In this document: positions 34,457 to 43,431 of the stretch, piece by piece | How positions within the stretch are numbered: the first letter of the stretch is position 1 | Layout: every line of letters starts with the position of its first letter | NCBI RefSeq assembly: GCF_001653795.1 | Contig: NZ_CP011514.1 | Location: forward strand, 62,001 to 126,000 | DNA: 64,000 nucleotides | DNA from: Mitsuaria sp. 7 | GTDB lineage: Bacteria > Pseudomonadota > Gammaproteobacteria > Burkholderiales > Burkholderiaceae_C | Reading direction: 5' to 3' | Made by a program: the position numbers and the translations under genes | Notes under the pieces: model-generated | The model's input: the letters and a program-made list of their open reading frames with translations, nothing else | Database searches by the model: none | Told to the model about the DNA's origin: nothing

Positions 34457-36003
34457 GATGAACAGGAAACCTCCAGCGTTTGCGCCCAGTCGGGCGGGAA
34501 ACCGGCGTCGGACGCGAGCGCAGGCTCGTCGAACGGACGTCGCAGCACGTCGAGCAGCCGGCGCACCTCGCTGAAGTCGCCGGCCTCGGCCCGTTGGATC
34601 GCCGTCTCGGCCAGGTGGTTCCTAAGCACCACCGCCGGATTGACCGCGTTCATCCGTCGGGCACGGGTCTCAAGTGAGTCCGCCGGCTCGATCTTCAAGC
34701 GCGCCGCGTACCGCGTCGCCCAGGCGTCGAAGCCGGCCCGGTCCAGGAACAGGTCCCGAAGCGCCGCATTCGCGGGCGCGTCCAGCGCCTGCGTCGGATC
34801 GATGCCGGCCAGCCGGCGGTGCGCGATCGTGTAGTCGGTGTGATGCGCGGCGAGCAGCCGCAGCCAGTCGTCGATCAGCGGGCCGTCCTCGCCGCGCTCG
34901 TCGACCTCGGCGTTGAGGCCGAGCTTCGCGCGCATCGCACCGAGCAGCGCGGCGCCGAAGCGCTCGCGGTAGATCTCGAGCGACTCGATGAGCTCGTCGC
35001 CGGCGGCTTCCGCATCCGTCTCGACGTTGGGCATCAACGGCAGCAGCGCCTGCGCCAGCGCATGCAGGTTCCAGAACGCGACCTGCGGCTGCCGCGCGAA
35101 GGCGTAGCGGCCCTGATGGTCCGAGTGGTTGCAGATGTGGCCCGGATCGAAACCGTCCATGAAGCCGAACGGGCCGTAGTCGATGGTCAGGCCCAGCATC
35201 GACATGTTGTCGGTGTTCATCACGCCGTGCATGAAGCCGACGGCCTGCCACTGCGCGACGAGCTCCGCCGTCTGTGCGGCGACTTTCGACAGCGCGGCGG
35301 TCACCGGATTCGGCGCGTCGGCGCACTCCGGCGCATGGTGGCGGACGAAGAACTCGAACAGCTCGCGCGTGCGGGCTTCCATGCCGTGATGCGTGAAGTG
35401 CTCGAAGTGGCCGAAGCGCAGGAAGCTCGGGGCGACGCGCGTGACGATGGCGCCGGACTCGACGCGCTCGCGCTGCACCTTCAGCGAGGTCGAGCCGGTG
35501 ATCGCGAGCGCGCGTGTCGTCGGGATGCCCAGCGCGGCCATGGCTTCGGAGCAGAGGAACTCGCGGATCGACGAGCGCAGCACCGCACGGCCGTCGCCGC
35601 GACGCGAGTAGGGCGTCAGCCCGGCGCCCTTGAGCTGGAGTTCGAAGTGTCCGTTCGGGCCATCGACGCCGCCCAGCAGCAGCGCGCGTCCGTCACCCAG
35701 CTGTCCGGCCCAGACGCCGAATTGATGGCCGCTGTACACGGTGGCCAGGGGCTTCATGCCGGCGAGGCGGGTGTTGCCGCTGAAGGCGTCCAGCGCGGCG
35801 GGGCGCGTCCACCAGTCCTCGGGCCAGCCGAGCAGGGCGGCGCAATCCGGGCTGGTCGCGACCCAATGGGGATCGGGCAGTCCGGTGCCGGGGAGTTCGG
35901 TGAAGAAGTCGGGACCGAGAGTCGCGAAGCGATGGGTCCAGCGCTCAGGCTCGGCGCCTGGGAAGTCCGCGTGGAGAGCCGCGTTGGAAGGCGCATTCAT
36001 CAC
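34453..36003 (-). CDS. selO: Protein adenylyltransferase SelO (YdiU/UPF0061)
   Basis: A 516-residue pseudokinase-fold enzyme that transfers AMP to Ser/Thr/Tyr of target proteins. Conserved blocks are [71 protein letters not shown] and [10 protein letters not shown]. The usual C-terminal selenocysteine/cysteine feature appears as the Cys-Ser-Ser ending. In studied cases SelO adjusts redox enzymes under oxidative stress. Operon coupling with msrB fits that theme (inference). Confidence 0.95.
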   Translation of the reverse strand: MMNAPSNAALHADFPGAEPERWTHRFATLGPDFFTELPGTGLPDPHWVATSPDCAALLGWPEDWWTRPAALDAFSGNTRLAGMKPLATVYSGHQFGVWAGQLGDGRALLLGGVDGPNGHFELQLKGAGLTPYSRRGDGRAVLRSSIREFLCSEAMAALGIPTTRALAITGSTSLKVQRERVESGAIVTRVAPSFLRFGHFEHFTHHGMEARTRELFEFFVRHHAPECADAPNPVTAALSKVAAQTAELVAQWQAVGFMHGVMNTDNMSMLGLTIDYGPFGFMDGFDPGHICNHSDHQGRYAFARQPQVAFWNLHALAQALLPLMPNVETDAEAAGDELIESLEIYRERFGAALLGAMRAKLGLNAEVDERGEDGPLIDDWLRLLAAHHTDYTIAHRRLAGIDPTQALDAPANAALRDLFLDRAGFDAWATRYAARLKIEPADSLETRARRMNAVNPAVVLRNHLAETAIQRAEAGDFSEVRRLLDVLRRPFDEPALASDAGFPPDWAQTLEVSCSS

Positions 36004-36062
36004 GCCAGTTTACCGAGCCCCTCATGGCCCTGCGGCCCACGGGGTACCCCGAAAAAGCGAAA

Positions 36063-36092
36063 GGCCCGCAGTGAGGGAGTCTCACTGGGGCC
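36063..36092 (-). terminator. Intrinsic terminator of the chemoreceptor gene
   Basis: Arms CAGTGAG (36069-36075) and CTCACTG (36081-36087), extended by flanking GGCC on both sides. On the minus strand the stem is followed by TTTCGCTTTTTCGG. It sits about 85 bases after the chemoreceptor stop. Confidence 0.75.
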
Positions 36093-36175
36093 GGAGTGGT
36101 GCTGGGGGTTCCCGGAGGGATGCCCCCTGCGCCGCGGAGAGCCCGCGCTTGGCGAAGCGCAGGCGCTCGGGAGCG

Positions 36176-37720
36176 TCAGCCGAGCTTGAAGCTCGACACC
36201 GTATCGACCAACTGCGCCGACTGGTCCTTGAGGGACTCGGCGGCCGCGGCCGACTGCTCAACGAGCGCTGCATTCTGCTGCGTCATCTGGTCGAGCTGGC
36301 GCACCGCCTGCCCGATTTCCCCGAGGGTCAGCGACTGCGCCGCGCTGGAGGCCGAGATCTCGCCGATGACGCGGGTGACGCGTTCGACGCTGGTGACGAT
36401 CTCGCGCATGGTGGCGCCGGTTTCGCCGACCAGGCGGGAGCCGCCGTCCACGCGTTCGACCGAGGCCGAGATCAGCGACTTGATCTCCTTGGCGGCTTCC
36501 GCGCTGCGCTGGGCCAGCGAGCGGACTTCGCTGGCGACGACCGCGAAGCCGCGGCCCTGTTCGCCGGCGCGGGCCGCTTCCACCGCGGCGTTCAGCGCCA
36601 GGATGTTGGTCTGGAAGGCGATGCCGTCGATGACGCCGATGATGTCGGCGATCTTGTTGGACGACTGCTGGATCTCGTTCATCGTCGCGACGACCTGCTC
36701 GACCATCGCGCCGCCGCGGCCGGCGACCTGCGAGGCCGTCTGCGCCAGGCCGTCCGCTTCACGCGCCGATTCGGCGTTGAGCTTCACGCCTTCGCCGAGC
36801 TGCGCCATCGCGGCGCCGGTCTCTTCGAGGCTGCTGGCCGCCTGCTCGGTGCGGTTGGACAGGTCGGCGTTGCCGGTCGCGATCTCGGAGGACGCATGGC
36901 GGACCTGGTCGGCGGACGAGCGCACGCTGGCGATGGTGCTCGCCAGGCGCTGCTGCATCTCCTGCAGCGAGCGGCGCAGCGCGGCGACCTCGTCGGTGCC
37001 CTCCACGTCGGCGCCGCGGCGGCTCAGGTCGCCGTTGGCGATGGCCTGGCTCAGCGACTGCGCCTCGGCCAGCGGCTCGGTCACCGAGCGCGTGATCACC
37101 AGCGCGATGCCCACGCCCAGCACGATCGCGACCGTCATCAGCGCGATGACCAGGTTGCGGGTGCTCTCGGCCTCGGCCTGCGCTTCCTGGCGCGCGGCCT
37201 GCAGCAGGTCGCGGGTGTGCTCGGCGAACTTGTCGATCGCCGCCAGGTAGTCGTTCATCGCCGGGATCAACTGCGATGCGGCGATCGGCTTGATGTCTCC
37301 GCCACCGTCCTTCACCTTGATGGCCGCCTCGCGGGCGTCCTGGTACTTCTTGCGGGCCGCGCCGATCTCGTCGATCAGCTTGTTGCCCACCGGTTCGGTG
37401 ATGCTCTCGTCGAGTTCCTTCTGGATCTTGTCGATCCGCGCCGACAGCTCCTTCGACCGCGAGGTGAAGGCCTTGACGAAGTTCTCGTCCTCGACGACCA
37501 GCTGCACGATGCGACGCTGGATGTTGCCCTCGGTCAGGCCCGACCACTGGCGGGAGATCTCCAGCGTGTGCATGTCGACCTCGACCAGGCGCTCGATGCG
37601 CTGGTGGAGCATGGACACGCGGACCACGCCCACCGCGGAGGCCACGGCCATCAGCACGATCACCAGCGCGAAGCCGGCCAGCACGCGGCTACGGAGCCGC
37701 CAACGATTGAGATTCAGCAT
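36176..37720 (-). CDS. Methyl-accepting chemotaxis protein
   Basis: A 514-residue transducer. The first span (about 12-33) and second span (189-210) enclose a four-helix-bundle periplasmic sensor of about 155 residues. A HAMP domain ([22 protein letters not shown]) and the signalling hairpin follow, with the invariant tip [20 protein letters not shown]. There is no CheR-tethering pentapeptide at the C-terminus (it ends SSFKLG). The ligand is unknown. The 231 bases upstream, to the ferredoxin stop, show no gene and no clear flagellar-type promoter, only a small AACCC/GGGTT stem near 37898-37913. Confidence 0.93.
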   Translation of the reverse strand: MLNLNRWRLRSRVLAGFALVIVLMAVASAVGVVRVSMLHQRIERLVEVDMHTLEISRQWSGLTEGNIQRRIVQLVVEDENFVKAFTSRSKELSARIDKIQKELDESITEPVGNKLIDEIGAARKKYQDAREAAIKVKDGGGDIKPIAASQLIPAMNDYLAAIDKFAEHTRDLLQAARQEAQAEAESTRNLVIALMTVAIVLGVGIALVITRSVTEPLAEAQSLSQAIANGDLSRRGADVEGTDEVAALRRSLQEMQQRLASTIASVRSSADQVRHASSEIATGNADLSNRTEQAASSLEETGAAMAQLGEGVKLNAESAREADGLAQTASQVAGRGGAMVEQVVATMNEIQQSSNKIADIIGVIDGIAFQTNILALNAAVEAARAGEQGRGFAVVASEVRSLAQRSAEAAKEIKSLISASVERVDGGSRLVGETGATMREIVTSVERVTRVIGEISASSAAQSLTLGEIGQAVRQLDQMTQQNAALVEQSAAAAESLKDQSAQLVDTVSSFKLG

Positions 37721-37951
37721 TTCGGGTGTCCTTCTTCTTCGCGGCAGACCGGACCCGGAGGGCCGCTGGCCGTGAGGCCGGTCGTGTCAGCATTGGAATG
37801 TTTGATACGCGGACGGGATGCTGCCTGTCGAAGGTGAAAACTGATCGGTCGATATGCGGGGTCGCCCGTGAACAAAAGCGCGGAAGGCGTTTTCGTGAAC
37901 CCGCGTGTGGGTTAATCGCCTCAGCCTGGCCCCCGCTTGTGCGAGATGCGG

Positions 37952-38380
37952 TCAGATTTTGGACCCCGAAGGCTGCCCTGAGCCGGGCCCGGGCGGCGGC
38001 GGAACGTCGAACAGGTTGATCGCCTGCGGCTGGTTCACCACCAGGTCCGAGCGCGCGCAGGCGACGCAGGGGAGGATCCAGCCTTCGTCCTTTTCCTCGC
38101 GCGACAGCCCGGGCCAGTCGATGCGGTAGACGACGCTGCCGGACACCAGCTTCGCGATGCAGGCGCGGCAGGTGCCGTTGCGGCAGGAATGCGGCAGGCG
38201 CAGGCCGTGGTCGAGTGCGGCCAGCAGCAGCGTCTCGTTCTCGGGCGCGTCGAAGCGCCAGCCCTGGGGATGGAGTTCGACGGCGTGGACGCCAGGTGCG
38301 GCCGGAGCGGCCGGGGCGGGGAGGGAAGGCGCGCCGGAGTCCTCGGCGGCGTCATGGGCGTGATCCATGGTCGCCATCAT
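37952..38380 (-). CDS. 2Fe-2S ferredoxin domain protein
   Basis: A 142-residue protein. A Pro/Ala-rich N-terminus is followed by a plant-type ferredoxin fold with cluster ligands in CRNGTCRACIAKL (Cys-x4-Cys-x2-Cys) and the fourth Cys in LPCVACA. It is a soluble electron carrier, and no reductase or oxygenase gene is adjacent to name its partner. Three Met codons lie close together (38380, 38377, 38368), so the exact start is uncertain. The gene is divergent from the M3 peptidase, with 21 bases between starts. An open frame spanning the peptidase on this strand is its shadow. Confidence 0.85.
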   Translation of the reverse strand: MMATMDHAHDAAEDSGAPSLPAPAAPAAPGVHAVELHPQGWRFDAPENETLLLAALDHGLRLPHSCRNGTCRACIAKLVSGSVVYRIDWPGLSREEKDEGWILPCVACARSDLVVNQPQAINLFDVPPPPGPGSGQPSGSKI

Positions 38381-38401
38381 GCCGTGCGCTAAGCTCACCC
38401 G

Positions 38402-40369
38402 ATGCCTCACGTATCGACTTCCGCCCCGGTGAACGGCGCCTCCGCCGTCCAGGCCGCACAGGCCTTCTTCGACCAGCTCAACCGCGACTACGTCGCGGTG
38501 CACAAACGCAAGGAGGACCTGTTCTGGGCCACCTACATGGCCACCAGCGACGACCACGAGGGCTTCGGCCGCGCGGAGACCGACTACAAGGCCTTCATCT
38601 CCGATCCGGAGAAGCTGGGCGCGACCCGTGCGCATCTGGCCGCGGTGGAAGCCGCGCAGGGTGGCTCGGGCGCCGGTACCGATGCGGATGCGCGCCAGGC
38701 GTTGGCCCACGGGCTGCGCGGCTGGCTGGGCCTGTTCGAGGCCAACATCGTCGACAACGACGAAGGCCGCCGCCTGATGGCCGAACTGATCGAGGCGGAG
38801 CGGCTGCTCTTCGCCAGGCGCAAGGACTTCGCGCCGACGCACATCAACGACCGCGGCGAGACCGAGGCCGCCACGCTGACGATGCTGTCGACCAACGCGG
38901 CCACCAATCCGGACGAATCGCGCCGCCGCAGCTCCTACGAGGCGCTGCACGGCCTGGAGCGCTGGGTGCTGGAGAACGGCTTCCTCGAGATCGTCGCGCT
39001 GCGCAACCGGCTCGCCCGCGCGTTGGGCTTCCCCGACTACTTCGAGATGAAGCTGCGCAAGAACGAGCGCATGACGAAGGCGGAGCTCTTCGGCGTGCTC
39101 GACGACTTCGTTTCCCGCACCGGGGCGGCGCAGCAGCGCGCGCACGACGCGCTCGTCGCGAAGCACGGACCGGACGCGCTGGAACCCTGGAACCTGCGCT
39201 TCCACAGCGCCGGCGACGTGACCCGCCGCATGGACCCGTACATGCCCTTCGGCCCCGCGCTGCGGCGCTGGGTGCGGAGCTTCCGCCGGCTCGGCATCCA
39301 GTACCGCGGCGCGACGATGCGCCTGGACCTGCTGCAGCGCCCGGGCAAGTACCAGAACGGCTTCTGCCACGGCCCGCTGCCGACGTGGTTCGACGAGCAG
39401 GGACGCTGGCATGCCGGCGAGATCAACTTCACCGCCGAGGCCAAGCCCGATCAGGTCGGCAGCGGCGCGCGCGCGATGCTGACGCTGTTCCATGAAGGCG
39501 GCCATGCGGCCCACTTCGCCAACGTGACGCAGAACTCGCCGTGTTTCTCGCAGGAGTTCGCGCCGACCTCGATGGCCTATGCTGAGACGCAGTCGATGTT
39601 CTGCGACAGCCTGCTCGGCGACGCGGACTGGCTCAAGCGTTATGCGCGCACCGTCGACGGGCAGGCGATCCCCGACGAGCTGATCCACGACCGCATCGCG
39701 TCGGCGCAACCGATGCGCGCCTTCGACGAGCGCGCGATCGCGGTGGTGCCGTACTTCGAGGCGGCGCTGTATGCGATGCCCGACGAAGAGCGCACGCCGG
39801 AGGCCGTGCTCGCGCTGGCGCGCACGATGGAGCGACGCATCCAGGGCGTGGACCGCGCGCCGCGGCCGATCCTGGCGATCCCGCACCTGCTGAACCAGGA
39901 GTCGGCGGCGTCGTATCAGGGCTACCTGCTGGCCCACATGGCGGTCTACCAGACGCGGGCGTTCTTCCTGCAGCGCGACGGCTACCTCACGGACAACCCG
40001 GCCATCGGGCCGGCGCTCGCGCAGGCCTACTGGGCGCCGGGCAACAGCCTGTCGCATGACGCGACGCTGCGCCGGCTGACCGGCGAGGGCTTCTCGGCCC
40101 GCTACCTGGCCGAGGCCTGCGACGAGACCGTGGCGCAGGCCTGGGCGAAGGCGCAGGACTTGCTGGAAGCCTCCGAGCGCCGCGGCGAACGCACGGACGA
40201 CGGCCCGCCGCTGGACGCGCATGTCCGCGTGGTCCATGGCGCGGAGCTGCTGGCCGACAACGGCGACGGCGACGCGACGGCGGAGCAGGCGATGTTCGAG
40301 CGCTTCGAGCACTGGATCAGCGCGAACTACGGGACGCCGGCGGCGTCGACCGCGGCCGCCGCGCACTGA
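38402..40369 (+). CDS. M3-family (oligoendopeptidase-type) metallopeptidase
   Basis: A 655-residue thimet-like zinc peptidase. The zinc motif HEGGH is at 364-368 in TLFHEGGHAAHFANV, and a downstream Glu in FAPTSMAYAETQSMF serves as third ligand. There is no signal peptide, so it degrades peptides in the cytoplasm. The last about 30 residues are Ala-rich and variable. It is transcribed toward the YgjP-like peptidase gene, whose GTG start is seven bases after the stop, so the two are probably one operon. Confidence 0.88.
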   Translation: MPHVSTSAPVNGASAVQAAQAFFDQLNRDYVAVHKRKEDLFWATYMATSDDHEGFGRAETDYKAFISDPEKLGATRAHLAAVEAAQGGSGAGTDADARQALAHGLRGWLGLFEANIVDNDEGRRLMAELIEAERLLFARRKDFAPTHINDRGETEAATLTMLSTNAATNPDESRRRSSYEALHGLERWVLENGFLEIVALRNRLARALGFPDYFEMKLRKNERMTKAELFGVLDDFVSRTGAAQQRAHDALVAKHGPDALEPWNLRFHSAGDVTRRMDPYMPFGPALRRWVRSFRRLGIQYRGATMRLDLLQRPGKYQNGFCHGPLPTWFDEQGRWHAGEINFTAEAKPDQVGSGARAMLTLFHEGGHAAHFANVTQNSPCFSQEFAPTSMAYAETQSMFCDSLLGDADWLKRYARTVDGQAIPDELIHDRIASAQPMRAFDERAIAVVPYFEAALYAMPDEERTPEAVLALARTMERRIQGVDRAPRPILAIPHLLNQESAASYQGYLLAHMAVYQTRAFFLQRDGYLTDNPAIGPALAQAYWAPGNSLSHDATLRRLTGEGFSARYLAEACDETVAQAWAKAQDLLEASERRGERTDDGPPLDAHVRVVHGAELLADNGDGDATAEQAMFERFEHWISANYGTPAASTAAAAH

Positions 40370-40376
40370 CGGCGTC

Positions 40377-40904
40377 GTGAAGTACCTGCAAGGTTATTCG
40401 CCGGCGCTGATCGCGCAGGCGCAGCAGTTGCTGGACGCGGGCGAGCTCGGCCCGCTGCTGGCGCGCAAGTACCCGGAGCCGCACGAGGTCCGCAGCGACA
40501 AGGCGCTGTTCGACTACACCCAGGACCTCAAGCAGCGCTTCATGCGCAACGCGGGGCCGCTGGCGCTGGTGGCTTATGACGCCAAGCTCAAGGTCATCCA
40601 GCACGCGCTGGGCACGCACACCCGGCAGGCGGTGGTGCACGGCAACCGGCTCAAGTCGCGGCGCGAGATCCGCGTCGCGACGCTGTTCCGCGAGGCGCCG
40701 GCCGAGTTCCTGAAGATGATCGTCGTGCACGAGCTCGCGCATCTGAAGGAGCTCGAGCACGACAAGGCGTTCTATGCGCTGTGCCACCACATGGAGGCGT
40801 CGTACTCGCAGCTGGAGTTCGACGTGCGCCTGTGGCTGAGCGTGCGCGATGCCGAGGAGAAGCGCGCGAAGCGCGAAGCGAAGGGCGCCGCCGACGCGCC
40901 CTGA
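40377..40904 (+). CDS. YgjP-like (DUF45) metallopeptidase
   Basis: A 175-residue protein beginning at GTG 40377 (KYLQGYSPALIAQAQQLL). The zinc motif HELAH is at 118-122 with a later His in YALCHHM, the DUF45/YgjP pattern. The substrate is unknown, and the family resembles minimal gluzincin domains. It lies seven bases downstream of the M3 peptidase gene. Its stop is directly adjacent to the stop of the convergent nuclease gene (TGATCA), leaving no room for a terminator. Confidence 0.85.
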   Translation: MKYLQGYSPALIAQAQQLLDAGELGPLLARKYPEPHEVRSDKALFDYTQDLKQRFMRNAGPLALVAYDAKLKVIQHALGTHTRQAVVHGNRLKSRREIRVATLFREAPAEFLKMIVVHELAHLKELEHDKAFYALCHHMEASYSQLEFDVRLWLSVRDAEEKRAKREAKGAADAP

Positions 40905-42056
40905 TCACGCTTCGGCGCGGGAGCCCCCCGTGGTTTGAACGAGCACCGGCGTGGTGTAGCTGGCGACCGCGGCCCGTAGCTGGTTCGCGAAGTTGTAGAT
41001 GTCGTCCAGCGACTCCAGCGAAAACTGCTCTTCGTCCTTCGTCTCGTTGAACAGGCCGATCCTCAACTTCTGGATGTTGTTGAACCGCAGGCGGCAGATG
41101 GGCTTGCGGTTGTTGTCGTCCAGCAGGATGGCGCAGTAGCTCTGGGCATCCCGCATGACGACGCGACGTGTGGCGACCAGTTCCCGGACGATGGAACGGA
41201 CGATATGGAATCCTTCCAGTTCCTCTGCGGTCGTCACGACCTGCGCTTCCTTGGCCGGGGTGTCCGCCGTCGCGGCTGGGGCGGCAGTCGCGGCAGTCGC
41301 AGAAGGCGCCACGGGAAGCGGGTCGATCAATGAAGGCGATTCGGGGCTCATCGCGCCCTTCAACCGATCGTTGATCTTCTCGCCGATGAGTTGCTCGAAG
41401 GCCTGACGCGTGATCGCGGTGAACTGTTCCTTCACCGAGGCAGTGAACTTCCTGCTGCCCAGCAGATCGGTCGACACCAGTCTCACGAAGTCTTCTGACG
41501 GCTGGGTCAGCCACTCGGCCAGGCGGGTCTGGATCGCACGCGTGTACTTCAGGTGGGTGGCCGTGTTGAGGATGTTCTCGACGTCGAACAGCGGCTTTGC
41601 AAACTTCTTCAGTTCCTCGACGTCGCGTTCATTGAAATCGAGGATGTTGAATTCGAAGAACGGCTTCTCGTCCATCTTGTTCGGCTTCTCCAGATCGGTG
41701 AAGAAGCGATAGATGAGACCGTTGGTGAGCACGCCGAATCGGGCGTCGGTGACGTGGAAGTACCGGAACAGCTGCCCTGCGTGATCGGTGCTGAGGCTCC
41801 CGCCTGACTTCTTGCATTCGAAAAGCATGATCGGCTTGCCGTCGCGAAGGATCGCGTAGTCGACCTTCTCGCCCTTCTTCATCCCGACGTCCGCATTCAG
41901 TTCCGGCGTCACTTCCATCGGATCGAAGACGTTGTAGCCGAGGATCTGGATGAACGGCATGACCATCGCATTCTTCGTGGCCTCCTCGGTCTGGATCATG
42001 TCCCGCGTATTGGCTATCCGGTTGGAGAGCACGCGAAGGTGGTCGATGAAGTCCAT
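40905..42056 (-). CDS. Stand-alone type I restriction HsdR N-terminal-like nuclease
   Basis: A 383-residue protein whose first about 190 residues match the HsdR N-terminal nuclease module. They contain TEEATKNAMVMPFIQILGYNVFDP, the PD-(D/E)xK site with Asp66 in EKVDYAILRDGK and Glu80-x-Lys82 in LFECKKSG, and Gln94 in HAGQLFRYF. No helicase motor follows. The middle (about 250-275) is an Ala/Thr linker, and the C-terminal about 100 residues form a separate beta-rich domain (CRLRFNNIQKLRIGLF). GGAGG is five bases before ATG. No hsdM or hsdS gene is near. Codon use is somewhat less GC-rich than neighbours, which may indicate acquisition. Confidence 0.75.
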   Translation of the reverse strand: MDFIDHLRVLSNRIANTRDMIQTEEATKNAMVMPFIQILGYNVFDPMEVTPELNADVGMKKGEKVDYAILRDGKPIMLFECKKSGGSLSTDHAGQLFRYFHVTDARFGVLTNGLIYRFFTDLEKPNKMDEKPFFEFNILDFNERDVEELKKFAKPLFDVENILNTATHLKYTRAIQTRLAEWLTQPSEDFVRLVSTDLLGSRKFTASVKEQFTAITRQAFEQLIGEKINDRLKGAMSPESPSLIDPLPVAPSATAATAAPAATADTPAKEAQVVTTAEELEGFHIVRSIVRELVATRRVVMRDAQSYCAILLDDNNRKPICRLRFNNIQKLRIGLFNETKDEEQFSLESLDDIYNFANQLRAAVASYTTPVLVQTTGGSRAEA

Positions 42057-42390
42057 GTTTTCCTCCCTGATCTTTGATGCGCATTCATATCAGGTTGCCG
42101 TCGATGCGCGGGACAGGAACCACTCGCGCGTCCTCAAGGTTGAGGATGACCGGCCCGGCCGGGCGAGGGCGAAGGACGAGGGCTTCGGCGTGTTGCCGCT
42201 TTTTCGAGCAATCCAACCCCGAGCTTTGTGAATCAACGGCTTGCGCGCTCGCTGCGCAGGTTCTGCAGCGCGTTATCCACAGCCGGTGGGGACGATCCGC
42301 TATGCTGTCGGCCTTCTTGAACGTCGCCATCCACGGACGGCCGCCACGAGCGGCGCGCGCCTGTTTCCGGACTTGTCACCCCTGCCTCCA
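42057..42390. other. 334-base intergenic region with a perfect DnaA-box-like sequence
   Basis: This region lies between the divergent nuclease and dusC genes. I see no convincing gene. An 81-codon open frame on the minus strand (42085-42330) lacks a ribosome-binding site and a recognisable product. TTATCCACA at 42273-42281 matches the DnaA-box consensus exactly but is single. TATGCT at 42301-42306 could be a -10 element for dusC, with no good -35 at normal spacing. A small stem CTCAAGGTTGAG lies near 42132. Confidence 0.5.
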
Positions 42391-43431
42391 ATGATTCTGC
42401 TGGCGCCCATGGAGGGCCTGCTGGACCACATGCTGCGCGACACGCTGACCCGTGTCGGCGGCGTGGACCGCTGCGTCTCCGAGTTCATCCGCATCACCGA
42501 CCGGCTGCTGCCGCGCCGCGTGTTCACACGCATCGTGCCGGAGCTGCTCCACGGCGGACGCACGCGCGCCGGCGTGCCGGTGCGGGCGCAGCTGCTCGGC
42601 TCCGACCCGCAGTGCCTGGCGGAGAACGCCGCGCGGCTCGCCGAGCTCGATCCGGAAGGCATCGACCTCAACTTCGGCTGCCCGGCCAAGACGGTGAACC
42701 GGCATCGCGGCGGCGCCGTGCTGCTCGACGAGCCGGAACTGGTCGGCGAGATCGTCGCCGCGGTGCGTCGCGCCGTGCCGGCGCACCTGCCGGTGTCGGC
42801 CAAGATGAGGCTCGGCAACGAGGACCGCGGACGCATGCTCGATTGCGCCCGAGCGATCGAGGCGGCCGGCGCGTCGGAGCTGGTCGTGCACGGCCGGACC
42901 AAGCGCGACGGCTACAAGCCGCCGGCCTACTGGGACCAGATCGGCGTGCTTCGCGAGGCCGTCGGCATCAACGTCGTCGCCAACGGCGAGGTGTGGACCG
43001 TCGAGGACGCGCTGCGCTGCCTGGAGGAGTCCGGCTGCACGTCGCTGATGCTGGGCCGCGGGATGGTGGCCGATCCGGGTCTGGCGCTCGCGGTGCGCGC
43101 GGCGCTGGGTCGCTCACAGGGCAACGGGCAGGACGCCACCGCGCTGCCCTGGTCGGACGTGATCCCGCTGATGGAGGGCTTCTTCGCCCAGGTGCGCCGC
43201 AACGTGGCGACGCGCCACCAGGCGGGCCGGCTCAAGCAGTGGCTGCACTACCTGCGCCGCCACTATCCGGAAGCCGAGGAGACCCACCAGCGCGTCCGCA
43301 CGATCAACGCCCCCGACGTGATGGCGATGACGCTGTTCGGCCGCACGCTGGACCCGGTGGCGCCGCCGGACGCCGACCTCGATGCAGATTTCGATGAACA
43401 ACAAGACAGCGACTCGCTGATCGCCGCATGA
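42391..43431 (+). CDS. dusC: tRNA-dihydrouridine(16) synthase
   Basis: A 346-residue FMN enzyme that reduces uridine in the tRNA D-loop. It starts MILLAPMEGLLDHMLRDTLT, which is DusC-like. The catalytic Cys is in NFGCPAKTVNRHRGG, with SAKMRLGNED, LVVHGRTKRDGY and NVVANGEVWT as FMN-phosphate and tRNA contacts. The C-terminal helical domain is present and the tail is Asp-rich. The stop overlaps the start of the S9 peptidase gene as ATGA. It is preceded by the long divergent spacer. Confidence 0.93.
   Translation: MILLAPMEGLLDHMLRDTLTRVGGVDRCVSEFIRITDRLLPRRVFTRIVPELLHGGRTRAGVPVRAQLLGSDPQCLAENAARLAELDPEGIDLNFGCPAKTVNRHRGGAVLLDEPELVGEIVAAVRRAVPAHLPVSAKMRLGNEDRGRMLDCARAIEAAGASELVVHGRTKRDGYKPPAYWDQIGVLREAVGINVVANGEVWTVEDALRCLEESGCTSLMLGRGMVADPGLALAVRAALGRSQGNGQDATALPWSDVIPLMEGFFAQVRRNVATRHQAGRLKQWLHYLRRHYPEAEETHQRVRTINAPDVMAMTLFGRTLDPVAPPDADLDADFDEQQDSDSLIAA

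Noticed and set aside
42273..42281. Exact DnaA-box consensus TTATCCACA as a possible replication origin
   Set aside because: Only one box, no AT-rich unwinding region, and no dnaA, dnaN, gidA or parAB genes nearby. A single box may occur by chance or regulate dusC.
42085..42330. An 81-codon minus-strand frame upstream of the HsdR-type gene, considered as a small antitoxin or leader gene
   Set aside because: No ribosome-binding site, no recognisable domain and no supporting codon pattern.
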